Under the pieces are notes generated by a model. The model made no database searches. It was given only the letters and a program-made list of their open reading frames with translations, and was not told the origin of the DNA. A stretch of DNA of 21,802 bases from Pedobacter sp. UBA5917 (GTDB taxonomy: Bacteria > Bacteroidota > Bacteroidia > Sphingobacteriales > Sphingobacteriaceae). Made by a program: the position numbers and the translations under genes. Positions 6,482 to 14,287 of this stretch are shown here, one piece after another. Each line of letters begins with the position of its first letter. The stretch's first letter is position 1. The stretch is taken from contig NZ_DJDT01000026.1 of NCBI RefSeq assembly GCF_002432345.1, forward strand, positions 1-21,802. Reading direction: 5' to 3'.

Positions 6482-6559
6482 TTTTAAGATGATAGGATTT
6501 TATGATCAGGTTTATAAATTTTATTCCTCTTCTTACTTTTAGATCTTATCATCCTAAAA
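6482..6559. repeat. Inverted repeat linking gene end to the 80-bp array
   Basis: The left arm at 6482-6498 (TTTTAAGATGATAGGAT) pairs with 6543-6559 at 15 of 17 positions across a 44-base loop. The right arm is the start of the first 80-bp repeat copy. It may act as a weak terminator for the small gene, or be an inverted fragment of the array. Confidence 0.5.
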
Positions 6560-6990
6560 TCATACTAATCATAGCTTTTATTCACTGGATATTTGTGTGG
6601 GCCCTTTTATCTCCCACTTGAATCTTATCATCCTAAAATCATTCTAATCATAGCTCTTGTTCTCCGGATATTTGTGCGGGTCCCTTTTGTCTCCCACTTG
6701 AATCTTATCATCCTAAAATCATTCTAATCATAGCTCTTGTTCTCCGGATATTTGTGCGGGTCCCTTTTGTCTCCCACTTGAATTTTATCATCCTAAAATC
6801 ATATTAATCATAGCTCTCGTTCTCCAGATATTTGTGCGGGTCCCTTTTGTCTCCCACTTGAATCTTATCATCCTAAAATCATTCTAATCATAGCTCTTGT
6901 TCTCCGGATATTTGTGTTGGTTTCGTTTGTCTGCTCTTAGATCTTTCAATCCTTAAATCATATTAATCCTGGCTTGTTCTCCGGATGCTT
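6541..6990. repeat. Tandem array of an ~80-bp unit derived from the 3' end of the GxxExxY gene
   Basis: Five units begin at about 6542, 6621, 6701, 6781 and 6861 (spacing 79, 80, 80, 80), and a sixth partial unit at 6941 runs into the coding 3' end of the GxxExxY gene. Units 6621-6700 and 6701-6780 are identical; unit 6781-6860 differs from them at five positions. Unit 6861 is identical to these for its first ~65 bases and then diverges. Read on the minus strand each unit holds the bases for PENK, a stop-rich GATTAG / TTAGGAT segment, and a purine-rich GTGGGAGACAAAAGGGACCC stretch. The array therefore looks like repeated duplication of the gene's last codons plus downstream sequence. Confidence 0.9.
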
Positions 6991-7353
6991 CGTATTGTAA
7001 ACTCTCTTAAAAGTCAAGCTGCGGCTTCCAAAATTGATCAAAAGTCCTACGGGTAGTTTATAAGCTTCAAGATAGTTGATTGCTTGTGCGAGGTGGGCAT
7101 CATTCAATTCCGACACAGCTTTTAATTCTACCATGATCTGGTCTTCGACGAAAAAATCTACTCTTCTGAAACCGATTTTAATATCCCGATAAAAAATGGT
7201 CATTGTCATTTCTTCTTTATAGGATAATTTGTCAATTTCCATTTCGATAGCTAAAGCCCTCTGATAAATCTTTTCCTGAAAACCGGAACCCAAATAAGAA
7301 TGAACCCTCATTGCACAGCCGATAATCCGACCGGTTAAATCGCCATATTTCAT
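6958..7353 (-). CDS. GxxExxY protein, PD-(D/E)XK nuclease fold
   Basis: A 131-residue member of the GxxExxY family (assigned to the PDDEXK_3 clan). The name motif is G24-F-Q-E27-K-I-Y30. The nuclease-type core is present: D66 in RRVDFFV, then E76-x-K78 in MVELKAV, and Q90 in the following helix AQAINYLEAY. These are the residues expected for metal-dependent phosphodiester cleavage, but no activity is established for the family as far as I know. No membrane segment or signal peptide is seen. The last codons (HPENKPGLI) overlap the partial sixth copy of the 80-bp array, and a degenerate ATC-rich repeat tract lies upstream. Paralogues in many copies per genome and association with repeats are known for the family, which suggests a selfish or mobile lifestyle. 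It may instead be an accessory repair or editing nuclease. Confidence 0.88.
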   Translation of the reverse strand: MKYGDLTGRIIGCAMRVHSYLGSGFQEKIYQRALAIEMEIDKLSYKEEMTMTIFYRDIKIGFRRVDFFVEDQIMVELKAVSELNDAHLAQAINYLEAYKLPVGLLINFGSRSLTFKRVYNTKHPENKPGLI

Positions 7354-7409
7354 ATTAATAAATTAAAATTTACTGTAAGAAATAGGGATTTTCTTTACAA
7401 CTAAAATAA

Positions 7410-7640
7410 GTTTTAAAATCGAATAATCCTAAAAGTTATCAATTTGGAATTCTGCAATATGGAGATTCTGAAATCTAATAATCCAGAATCCTGAAATCAA
7501 GTAATCTTATCAATCCTGGCACTAGTAATTATCGCGCAACCAGATCCTAAATCCAATAATCATAAAAATCCTGGATCCGGGCATTATCCATTTTACTCTG
7601 AAGCATAAAGATCCTGAAATCCAATAATCTTATTAATCAT
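7410..7640. repeat. Degenerate ATC-word tract upstream of the GxxExxY gene
   Basis: The 291-base spacer between the GxxExxY and LapA genes has no ORF of note. It holds recurring words such as ATCCTGAAATCCAATAATC (7610-7628), ATCCTAAATCCAATAATC (7544-7561) and TCCTGAAATCAAGTAATC (7489-7506). They resemble the ATCATCCTAAAATCATTC segment of the 80-bp array on the other side of the gene but are not regularly spaced. Confidence 0.6.
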
Positions 7641-7644
7641 AGAT

Positions 7645-7923
7645 CTAACTGATATAATCCCTGTCCTCGTCGCTCAATTCTTTTTTGCTCGAAGCAGGTT
7701 GGTGTCTTTCGATCTCATCATCGTAACTGCTTACTGTTTTTCGCGGACGGCCAACCACGAAGCCAATGATAAAACCGATGATGATGCAGATACCGATAAC
7801 CAGAAGTTTGGATACCGGAACCGTTGCAACAAGGAAGTCGAAATCTACAGGTTCGGTATTTACCATTAAGAAAACTGTTAGTAATACCGTTAGTATGATA
7901 ATGGAAATTGTTTTTGCGCTCAT
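7645..7923 (-). CDS. LapA-domain (DUF1049) membrane protein
   Basis: A 92-residue protein with two hydrophobic segments (about 5-24 and 38-60) and a charged cytoplasmic tail of about 30 residues. The pattern NTEPVDFDFLVATVPVSKLLVI followed by a glycine-rich second helix (GFIIGFVVGR) is the LapA/DUF1049 arrangement. In E. coli the homologue LapA works with LapB in control of LPS synthesis, but isolated LapA-domain proteins are common in Bacteroidota and their role is not established. The start lies three bases after the stop of the large outer-membrane protein gene, so the two are almost certainly co-transcribed, which places it in an envelope context. Confidence 0.85.
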   Translation of the reverse strand: MSAKTISIIILTVLLTVFLMVNTEPVDFDFLVATVPVSKLLVIGICIIIGFIIGFVVGRPRKTVSSYDDEIERHQPASSKKELSDEDRDYIS

Positions 7924-7926
7924 GGC

Positions 7927-10731
7927 TTAAAAGCTATAGTTAAATGAAAACTCTAATATCGGATTTTGATTGTAAATCTGGTTAACAAAAACCAATCTCG
8001 CTCCTAAATCTACAACAGGTTGGTAACGCAAAAGGTTTACACTTGTGTTCAATTCTACTCCATAAGTTTTCGGGTCGTTAAAAGTTGTGCCTTTGCCAAT
8101 GTTCTCATAATGGCAAAATAGGCCGGCCCTGAAATTCCTCACGTAAGCTAACGGACCCAACTCCCAATCGGGGAAGGCAAATGGGAAGCGGTAGTTAAAA
8201 AGTAAGCTGTTCTGTAGTTTGCTTTTTGCCAAAATATTGTTGTACCCATACACCGTTGCAATCTCGGAGGCGTACTGATTTACACCACTTGCTTTTTGGT
8301 AATTGAAGCTCGCCAGAATAGAATGGTTTTTAGCAAGCCCAGGAAAATAAAGAAAACTTTCGAGCGCTAAAATTTCTCCACCTAAATTTTTGTCGAACGG
8401 CTGGTGATCGTAAGTAACCCTAAACACCTGCGCCCATTTTGGAGCGATGTCTCTTTCGGTAGTGCGCACACTGTGGTTAAATGTAAAATTGTATTCCATC
8501 GGGAATTTGAGCTCGCGGATAAAGTTGCTCGGCATGTTTTCGGGCATGTATCTTTGTGTAAAACTGGTTGCCGCATTTAAGGTGAAAGCATAGTTCTCAT
8601 TGCGCGCATTGAATGATAATGGAAGCGATGCATTAAGCTTGATATAGTTCTCTCTCCAGTCGCCCTGTTGCGCCACATTTTTAGCCCTGTAGAACGTTCT
8701 TTTTGGGCGGTTGCGGTACAATACACTAAACACTGGATAAAGCGCCTTATAGCTTATATCTGCAGTGTACTCGAAACGCTTTAAATCGCGGTGGTATTTT
8801 GCCCCCGAATAAAAGTCCATGGTGTTAAGCAGGTTGTTCGATTGCAGCTCCAGACCGAAAACATATTCATTGTCGATCACCGGAATAATACTGTGGATGC
8901 TGAAAAGATTTAGTGCCTGATGGTAACGTTTAGATTGATAAGTGCTATCGGGTATTTTATCGAAAACATTACCCACGTTCTCCTGCTTTTCTGCTGCGGC
9001 CGAAAAATCAACAAAGTTGTTTTCGCCTATAGGTTTTTCGGTAATGCCGGTTTCTGCAATTTCGTAACCGTTGATTTTATAATCGTTAAAAATGATTTTT
9101 CCTTCGCTGGTTTCGGTAGGGTTGAAGGCCCCATATTTGGAAGCACTAAGGGCTGTAATTTTTTTCAAAGCGGGATCTATTCCATAAATATTATCGATAC
9201 CGTTAAAGTGTGCATTGAAAACAATTTTGTCGTTAATGAAAACCGGTCGACTCAGTTGTTGTCTGCTGTCGGAAATCAGTGCCGATTTTTTTTCTCCATC
9301 CATCAGCCATAAAGTTTTTCCTTTTTCCGTTACACCGATATATGCAATCTTATTTCCTGTTTTATCAAATGCAGGCATCTGCAGAATTTCATTTTCCGGA
9401 TTTGGATAGGTCTTTAGTATTTTTCCAGAGGCAGCATCAATTTCTACCAGATTGAACTGGTTGTTGAGTTCAACTTTGGCTGCAATAATTTTCTTTCCAT
9501 CTTCCGATAGGCTGGGAGAGAAGAGCCTGCTTTTGCTGCTTAATTTGTTGAATTTTTTGGTCTTTAAGTTATACGAGCAGATTACACTGTAGCTCCTCTG
9601 TTTATACCTTGGATCGTAGCGGATTTCATCCCAAACCAAAAGGTCGTTTTTTATGCTGAACCAGGGCTGTTCCTGGTAACCGATTCCGAATAATTTTTGC
9701 TCTGATTTATCTTCGTTGATCATCACAAAATATCGGGCATCTGTTTTGCTTTCTTTTAGTGCTAAAATCTGGTTTTTATTTAATCGTGCCGGTAGAAAAT
9801 AATTGGTTGCTAATGCTGTTTTTTTATTTAAACTTTCATAGTTTTCTGTTGCGGATTTTTCTTCCTGTTTTTTCCATGTTTCGGCAAGCTTGTTTTGGGT
9901 CGACAGAAAATATTGACGCGTGTTTTCGCCTGTGTATTTTTTTAGGCTTTTCGAAAATGGATAAGGCCGAACTGGTCTTTTTCTGATATCGCCGAGTAAG
10001 CTGTCGGAAATGAACTGACCGTATTTTTCTTTCATGTCTGATACCATCAGATATCCGGTTTGATAGTAGCCCGGGGTAACATCTTTGTTCGATCCGAAAT
10101 AGGCTTTGCTGTACGTTAATTTTTTGCCTTCCAAAAGTGAAGCCCGGTAAGGCATGATCCAGTTGGGCTGTCGGCCCCGGCCCGAATAGGTCAGAGCGGT
10201 TTCGTTCACCACTGCATCGCCTTCGAAAAACCAGGTTGGTATGCCTGCCCCAAAGTAGGCAAAGTAAACCAGCTCCGGAAATGGATGTGCCTGCATTCCT
10301 GTCAATTTGTCAAACTGTGCAACATGCCTAAGTTCGTGCACGGCGAGGTTGTTCAGCCAGTCCTGACTATCGAAAAATTGTGGTGGGGTAGCATAAAACT
10401 CCGACTTCTTTGGGCCGAGCTGTACAAAGCCATTTGCCACCGTTCCGCGGTTCTGCAATAGGAGCGGAATCGAGGTTTTCTTCTGGCTTAAACCCAGTCC
10501 TATTTTGGTGTAGATAAAGGGTAGGGTATTGGCCATTCTTTGGGCTTCTTTCTCCAGTTCCTGGGGATAGATGATTTTAAAGCCGCCCGATGAAATGTAG
10601 TTCCATTTTACACTAAGTGGGTTTTGTGCAGTGCTGAAAATCTGTCCAAAAACTGATGGTGAAATAAAACTTAAAGTAATTGCACTTAAATACTTGATAA
10701 TTAGTTTTTTGTTTGCTTTTTTTAAATTCAT
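7927..10731 (-). CDS. Large envelope protein: HExxH peptidase-like domain, propeller and predicted C-terminal beta-barrel
   Basis: A 934-residue secreted protein. Residues 1-30 form a signal peptide (basic MNLKKANKKL, hydrophobic stretch, SVFGQ cleavage-like site). Residues 40-200 look like a peptidase-MA/gluzincin domain: HELRH (132-136) with a third-ligand candidate E170 in PTWFFEGDAVV. Residues about 300-600 hold repeated WD40/PD40-type strands (SPSLSEDGKKIIAA, MPAFDKTGNKIAYIG, RPVFINDKIVFN) like TolB or DPP-IV propellers. From about 620 to the end, alternating aromatic strands and a terminal FEFSFNYSF with final Phe suggest an outer-membrane beta-barrel. The zinc-site residues look intact, so proteolysis at the cell surface is possible; the substrate is unknown. 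It may be annotated elsewhere simply as a TolB-like translocation protein. LapA follows in the same operon. Confidence 0.82.
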   Translation of the reverse strand: MNLKKANKKLIIKYLSAITLSFISPSVFGQIFSTAQNPLSVKWNYISSGGFKIIYPQELEKEAQRMANTLPFIYTKIGLGLSQKKTSIPLLLQNRGTVANGFVQLGPKKSEFYATPPQFFDSQDWLNNLAVHELRHVAQFDKLTGMQAHPFPELVYFAYFGAGIPTWFFEGDAVVNETALTYSGRGRQPNWIMPYRASLLEGKKLTYSKAYFGSNKDVTPGYYQTGYLMVSDMKEKYGQFISDSLLGDIRKRPVRPYPFSKSLKKYTGENTRQYFLSTQNKLAETWKKQEEKSATENYESLNKKTALATNYFLPARLNKNQILALKESKTDARYFVMINEDKSEQKLFGIGYQEQPWFSIKNDLLVWDEIRYDPRYKQRSYSVICSYNLKTKKFNKLSSKSRLFSPSLSEDGKKIIAAKVELNNQFNLVEIDAASGKILKTYPNPENEILQMPAFDKTGNKIAYIGVTEKGKTLWLMDGEKKSALISDSRQQLSRPVFINDKIVFNAHFNGIDNIYGIDPALKKITALSASKYGAFNPTETSEGKIIFNDYKINGYEIAETGITEKPIGENNFVDFSAAAEKQENVGNVFDKIPDSTYQSKRYHQALNLFSIHSIIPVIDNEYVFGLELQSNNLLNTMDFYSGAKYHRDLKRFEYTADISYKALYPVFSVLYRNRPKRTFYRAKNVAQQGDWRENYIKLNASLPLSFNARNENYAFTLNAATSFTQRYMPENMPSNFIRELKFPMEYNFTFNHSVRTTERDIAPKWAQVFRVTYDHQPFDKNLGGEILALESFLYFPGLAKNHSILASFNYQKASGVNQYASEIATVYGYNNILAKSKLQNSLLFNYRFPFAFPDWELGPLAYVRNFRAGLFCHYENIGKGTTFNDPKTYGVELNTSVNLLRYQPVVDLGARLVFVNQIYNQNPILEFSFNYSF

Positions 10732-12354
10732 CTAAATTCTTTGCTAAAATATTTAGTTTTTTAAAATTTACGGTTGTTTTGAATTGTAAATTTTTAATTT
10801 ATATTAAGTAACTTAAATTACTGATTTTTAAATGTTAATGAATTTTATGTAAATCTTTATAAAGTTGATTTTTAGATAAAATTTGCGCTAAATTTGTTGC
10901 TGATTAATGCACTAAAGCTTCTTTTTATTCTGATCAGCATTATTCAATTAATTTACACTTATTAATCGATTTTCCTGAAAAATTTTTCTTCCTTTTTTAA
11001 ATTCTGTATGATTTACACATTGTTGTTCTTGTCGCTGAAATGATTGCACGGAAGCACAGATTTATTGGATATGCCTGAAGATTTAAACTGGTTTAACACT
11101 GCTCCTGATAACAGGGAAAACAGCGCAGAATTTGTGTGTTAAAATTGAATTTTTTGAGTTGGAATTTTCAATCTGCTTAGCCCTAACCCGGGAGGCGTTT
11201 GAGGTAAACTTTCGAAATAGACAGCGTTTTCAGGAAGAAGTTTTATGTGTGTTGATAATATTTGTATGACAAAATGTCTTTTGTTTTTCTTCTTAATTTT
11301 AATCAAAATCAATCAATATTATATCGTGATATGGCTCCCATGAAACTGGATTTTCAAATTATGCAGTCTCAGAATTCTCTATATAAGCACTTAAAAATTG
11401 TGTTTTTTCTATGCTGAACAATGATTTATGCGTTGAAATTCTTGCTTAAAATTTGATTATAGGAAGCTGATTTGTATGTTTTTTTGATGCTTTTGCCTCC
11501 CGAATTGGTAGTTTTTTGATCTGATAATGCCAATTCTTTGCGATATTCCCGAACGATAGGGTTTTTGAATGCTTTTTTTAAAAAGTCTATTTTTATTCTA
11601 AAAACCTGCTCTATCATTGTTTAAACAAGGTTTTTTAATGAATTCTTATTAAGGTTTTCGAATTGGTAAAATGATTGGGTTTTGATCGTTTTTGCATCTT
11701 GTTGGTTAAATTTTGATATACTATTGGGGTTGTTTTTCTACATTTTTTAGGGAGATCTGATCTTGAAATATTGATGATTTAGTTGTTGATTGAGTCCGTT
11801 TTTACTAAGGTAAAGAAGCGGACATAAAAATGTAGTTTGCTTTAACAGTTACTTTGCTTTATATTTTTAATGAGTAACCAGGTATAATGTTTAATGACTT
11901 TTACCGGCAATTTGCGTGATTTAAATAGTGGTTTTTACCGCATAATTTATAGGCATTTATTGGGTTTTTAGCCAGATTATTTATCAATTGTTATATGGGT
12001 TAATTATGGATGTTTTAGTGGTTTTGAAATTTAATTTTTGCTTAATTTTTTTTCATTTTATTAGGTCTGTTTATGTTGCTATAATGTGGCTAATTTTCAT
12101 TCTGATTTGATTATATTTTTAAGTTATTTTGTTTGAGAAATAGTGCTGTTTTTATTATTCTCTTTCATATTAGTTAATCGAAATTTTGTTAGCTTATTTT
12201 TCTTTTTTTGAGCTTGATATTCTGTTGTTTTTATGTGATGTTTTATAGACGGATATTGTGCTAAATTGATCCAGTATGATCGGTCATTTTTTGAGAGATA
12301 TTTATTGTATAAAGTTGATATTATTGATAGATGAATTGTCTTAAATAACGCTAA
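10732..12354. other. AT-rich gene desert
   Basis: About 1.6 kb, strongly T-rich on the plus strand, without a convincing gene on either strand. It contains the upstream region of the large envelope protein, a promoter-like box (10889-10896), a short protein-like ORF (11071-11142, MPEDLNWFNTAPDN...) and a hydrophobic 25-codon ORF (11266-11343). Two minus-strand ORFs (63 codons at 11426-11617; 114 codons at 12124-12468) look like by-products of A-rich composition and of the repeat that follows. No tRNA, rRNA or IS terminal repeat was seen. Confidence 0.6.
10865..10896 (+). promoter_or_regulatory. Orphan promoter-like site
   Basis: TAAATTTG (10889-10896) fits TAnnTTTG exactly and a TTG lies 21 bases upstream (10865-10867). 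It points rightward into the gene desert, where no ORF of normal size follows. It may drive a small RNA or be a relic or chance match in AT-rich DNA. Confidence 0.3.
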
Positions 12355-12362
12355 AAAATTTC

Positions 12363-12508
12363 CGTCATTTTGAGCGAATCCGATAGCTATCGGGCAACGT
12401 AATCGAGAACCACTTAAGTGCTCAGCGAAGCTAAATTTATCTCGAGATAGGTCTCTCCGTTTCGCCACCGATGAAGAATCGGTACAGGTTATCCTTCAGT
12501 CGAGATGA
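12363..12508. repeat. Expanded copy of the CGTCATTTCGA palindromic repeat
   Basis: It starts CGTCATTTTGAGCG and ends CAGTCGAGATGA, the same ends as the compact copy at 13031-13115. It is longer, with an internal palindrome CCGATAGCTATCGG (12380-12393) and extra bases including a second GATGAAGAATCGG part. This looks like an elaborated or nested member of the family. Confidence 0.65.
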
Positions 12509-12510
12509 TT

Positions 12511-12960
12511 CTTTCTAGCGCAAGTCTTAGTGCAGACAGTAAAGTGTGTTGGCCTGACTTGTGCTTTAGAAAAGTTCAGAAATAATAAGTCGTCTAGCAT
12601 AGTGATGTTCCGCTTTATGGCTTGCATTAAACACTAAGAAAGTTAATCTCAGGAAAGTAAATCTGCAAGATTAAATCTCTCCATTACGCTTCGCTTCAGT
12701 CGAGATGACGAGTTGTTTTGAGGGTAGCTGTAAACCCTTTCTAGCGCAAGTCTTGGTGCAGACGGTGAAGTGTGTTGGCCTGACTTGTGCTTTAAAAATG
12801 TTCAGAAATAACAAGTCATTCAGCATCGCAATATCCCATTATGAGGCTTGCATTTAGTACGGATAGATTTAATCTTTGGGAGTTAATTCTATAAGGTTAG
12901 ATCTCTCCATTTCATAGCATTTCATTCGAGATGATGTTGCTTTTATTGAGAGTTGTAAAA
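12511..12960. repeat. ~226-bp direct repeat, two copies
   Basis: Copy 1 starts at 12511 and copy 2 at 12737, both with CTTTCTAGCGCAAGTCTT. In the first 81 bases I count 75 matches; similarity fades and returns at the ends, which both contain a TCTCTCCATT...TCGAGATGA half of the interspersed palindrome. Each copy contains an inverted repeat AGCGCAAGTC / GACTTGTGCT with a ~29-base loop. No coding potential is seen. Confidence 0.8.
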
Positions 12961-13030
12961 GGTAATGGAGTGCGGATTAGTTGAGCTTTTGAAGGCTCGC
13001 TATTTGATGGGATAACTCCCCTAATGTTGC

Positions 13031-13115
13031 CGTCATTTCGAGCGGAGGGCAACGGAGCCGAGAAATCTATCTCGAGAAAAACTCTTTATTACGCCTTGCT
13101 TAAGTCGAGATGACG
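13031..13115. repeat. Compact CGTCATTTCGA...TCGAGATGACG palindromic element
   Basis: An 85-base imperfect palindrome. The ends CGTCATTTCGA and TCGAGATGACG pair at 10 of 11 positions, and internal AGAAATCTATCTCGAGA adds self-complementarity. It is the cleanest of at least four related copies between 12363 and 13343 and resembles the interspersed palindromes common in Bacteroidota genomes. Confidence 0.75.
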
Positions 13116-13186
13116 AATCGTTTTTGGGTGTGTTTTCTAATGGTAGTCAAGTGTAAATTAGTTGAAAATTTGAAGACCTGATGAGC

Positions 13187-13343
13187 AGAAATCTATCGAG
13201 ATAGCTCTCTCCGTTCCACTGCGTTTCGGTCGGGATGACGTTGCTTTTTTAAGCGATGTTAATAGTGTCGGAGAGCAATACATTCGAGAAGTCTATCGAG
13301 ATAGCATCTCTCTATTCCTCGATACTCCGGTTGAGATGACGAT
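13187..13343. repeat. Two partial copies of the palindromic element
   Basis: 13187-13240 keeps the right half (AAATCTATCGAGATAG ... CGGTCGGGATGACG). 13263-13343 keeps most of an element, from GTCGGAGAGCAA through TCTATCGAGATAGCATC to TTGAGATGACGATG. Together with the copies upstream they form a ~1-kb repeat cluster ending about 60 bases before the EamA stop codon. Confidence 0.65.
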
Positions 13344-13406
13344 GTTTTTTAGGTGATCTTTTTAATGGATAGCTTACGTAGATACAATCAGATCTTGCCT
13401 TATTTT

Positions 13407-14285
13407 CTACAGCTTATTCTTTCTCTTTTTATAGATTGGATACAGGAATATGGAGCCTAAAATAATTGTGGCACCGATATAAAATCCACCAGTCATTTGT
13501 TCTTTGTTCTGGAAGAAAATGAAAGCGAGCACGATTCCGTAAACGGGTTCTAAGTTCGTAATTAACGCTACCCTGAATGCAGATAATGTACGCATTACAG
13601 ATACGCCTGCAACGTAGGCAACAGAAGTGCAAAGGGTTCCAAGCAATGCTAAATAAAGCCAGTTTGTTAGGTTTAAATTGAAATAGGTGTGTAATAAACT
13701 GCCGTCGTATAAACGGTATAAAGTAATCCAGAATAGCGCACCTACCAGTTCGTAAAAACCAATGATTGAAGGTTCGCTTTTTTGAACTAGCGTAGAATTT
13801 ATGGTTGAGAAAAGACTTGATGCAACTGCAGCCAATAGGCCAAAAATGATCCCCAAAGTATACTGTCCTTCGAATTTAAAGATCATGTAAATACCTAAAA
13901 TAATCAATAAACCGATCAGGATATCGCCCATCTGGATTGGCTGTTTTTTGATCAGCGGCTCTAAAATTGCTGTGAATAATGTGAAGGAAGAAAGGCATAC
14001 CAAAGTAACCGAAACGGTAGAAACTTTGATGGCGTGGAAGAAAAAAATCCAGTGGATGGCAACAATTCCGCCGGTTAAAAAGAATTGGAAAAACTGTTTT
14101 TTTGTAACCTTAATATTCTTTTTTGTGATCAGGAACCAGGCGAACAGCGTGCTTGTTGCAATCAAAACACGGTACCAGACCATAGGTACTGCATCAATAG
14201 AAATTACTTTGCCGAGCACACCGGTAAAGCCCCAAACGAATACAGTAAGATGGAGGATAAGCAGGTTCTTTTTTGTTGCTTCCAT
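13407..14285 (-). CDS. EamA/DMT-family transporter
   Basis: A 292-residue integral membrane protein with about ten hydrophobic segments in two EamA repeats (roughly 5-135 and 150-285). Each repeat shows the family pattern; the second ends with the typical LEPVYGIVLAFIFFQNKEQMTGGFYIGATIILG. Members of this drug/metabolite transporter superfamily export amino acids, metabolites or toxic compounds, but the substrate cannot be read from sequence. A short Lys-rich C-terminus (KKRKNKL) is cytoplasmic-like. The start codon lies two bases after the stop of the lptF/lptG-like gene, so it is the third gene of the tgt operon. No intrinsic terminator is obvious downstream; a repeat cluster begins about 60 bases beyond the stop. 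Confidence 0.92.
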   Translation of the reverse strand: MEATKKNLLILHLTVFVWGFTGVLGKVISIDAVPMVWYRVLIATSTLFAWFLITKKNIKVTKKQFFQFFLTGGIVAIHWIFFFHAIKVSTVSVTLVCLSSFTLFTAILEPLIKKQPIQMGDILIGLLIILGIYMIFKFEGQYTLGIIFGLLAAVASSLFSTINSTLVQKSEPSIIGFYELVGALFWITLYRLYDGSLLHTYFNLNLTNWLYLALLGTLCTSVAYVAGVSVMRTLSAFRVALITNLEPVYGIVLAFIFFQNKEQMTGGFYIGATIILGSIFLYPIYKKRKNKL

Positions 14286-14287
14286 TG

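Noticed and set aside
6541..6990. CRISPR array
   Set aside because: The whole 80-bp unit repeats; there are no unique spacers between short repeats and no cas genes.
11266..11343. 25-codon hydrophobic ORF (MTKCLLFFFLILIK...)
   Set aside because: Looks like a small membrane peptide, but T-rich DNA gives Phe/Leu/Ile runs by chance and no proper promoter box precedes it.
11426..11617. 63-codon minus-strand ORF
   Set aside because: Composition follows the A-rich strand; no recognisable motif. A gene relic cannot be excluded but is not supported.
12124..12468. 114-codon minus-strand ORF
   Set aside because: Its first part is translated palindromic repeat and its rest is Lys/Asn-rich translation of T-rich DNA. 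No domain pattern, no upstream promoter.
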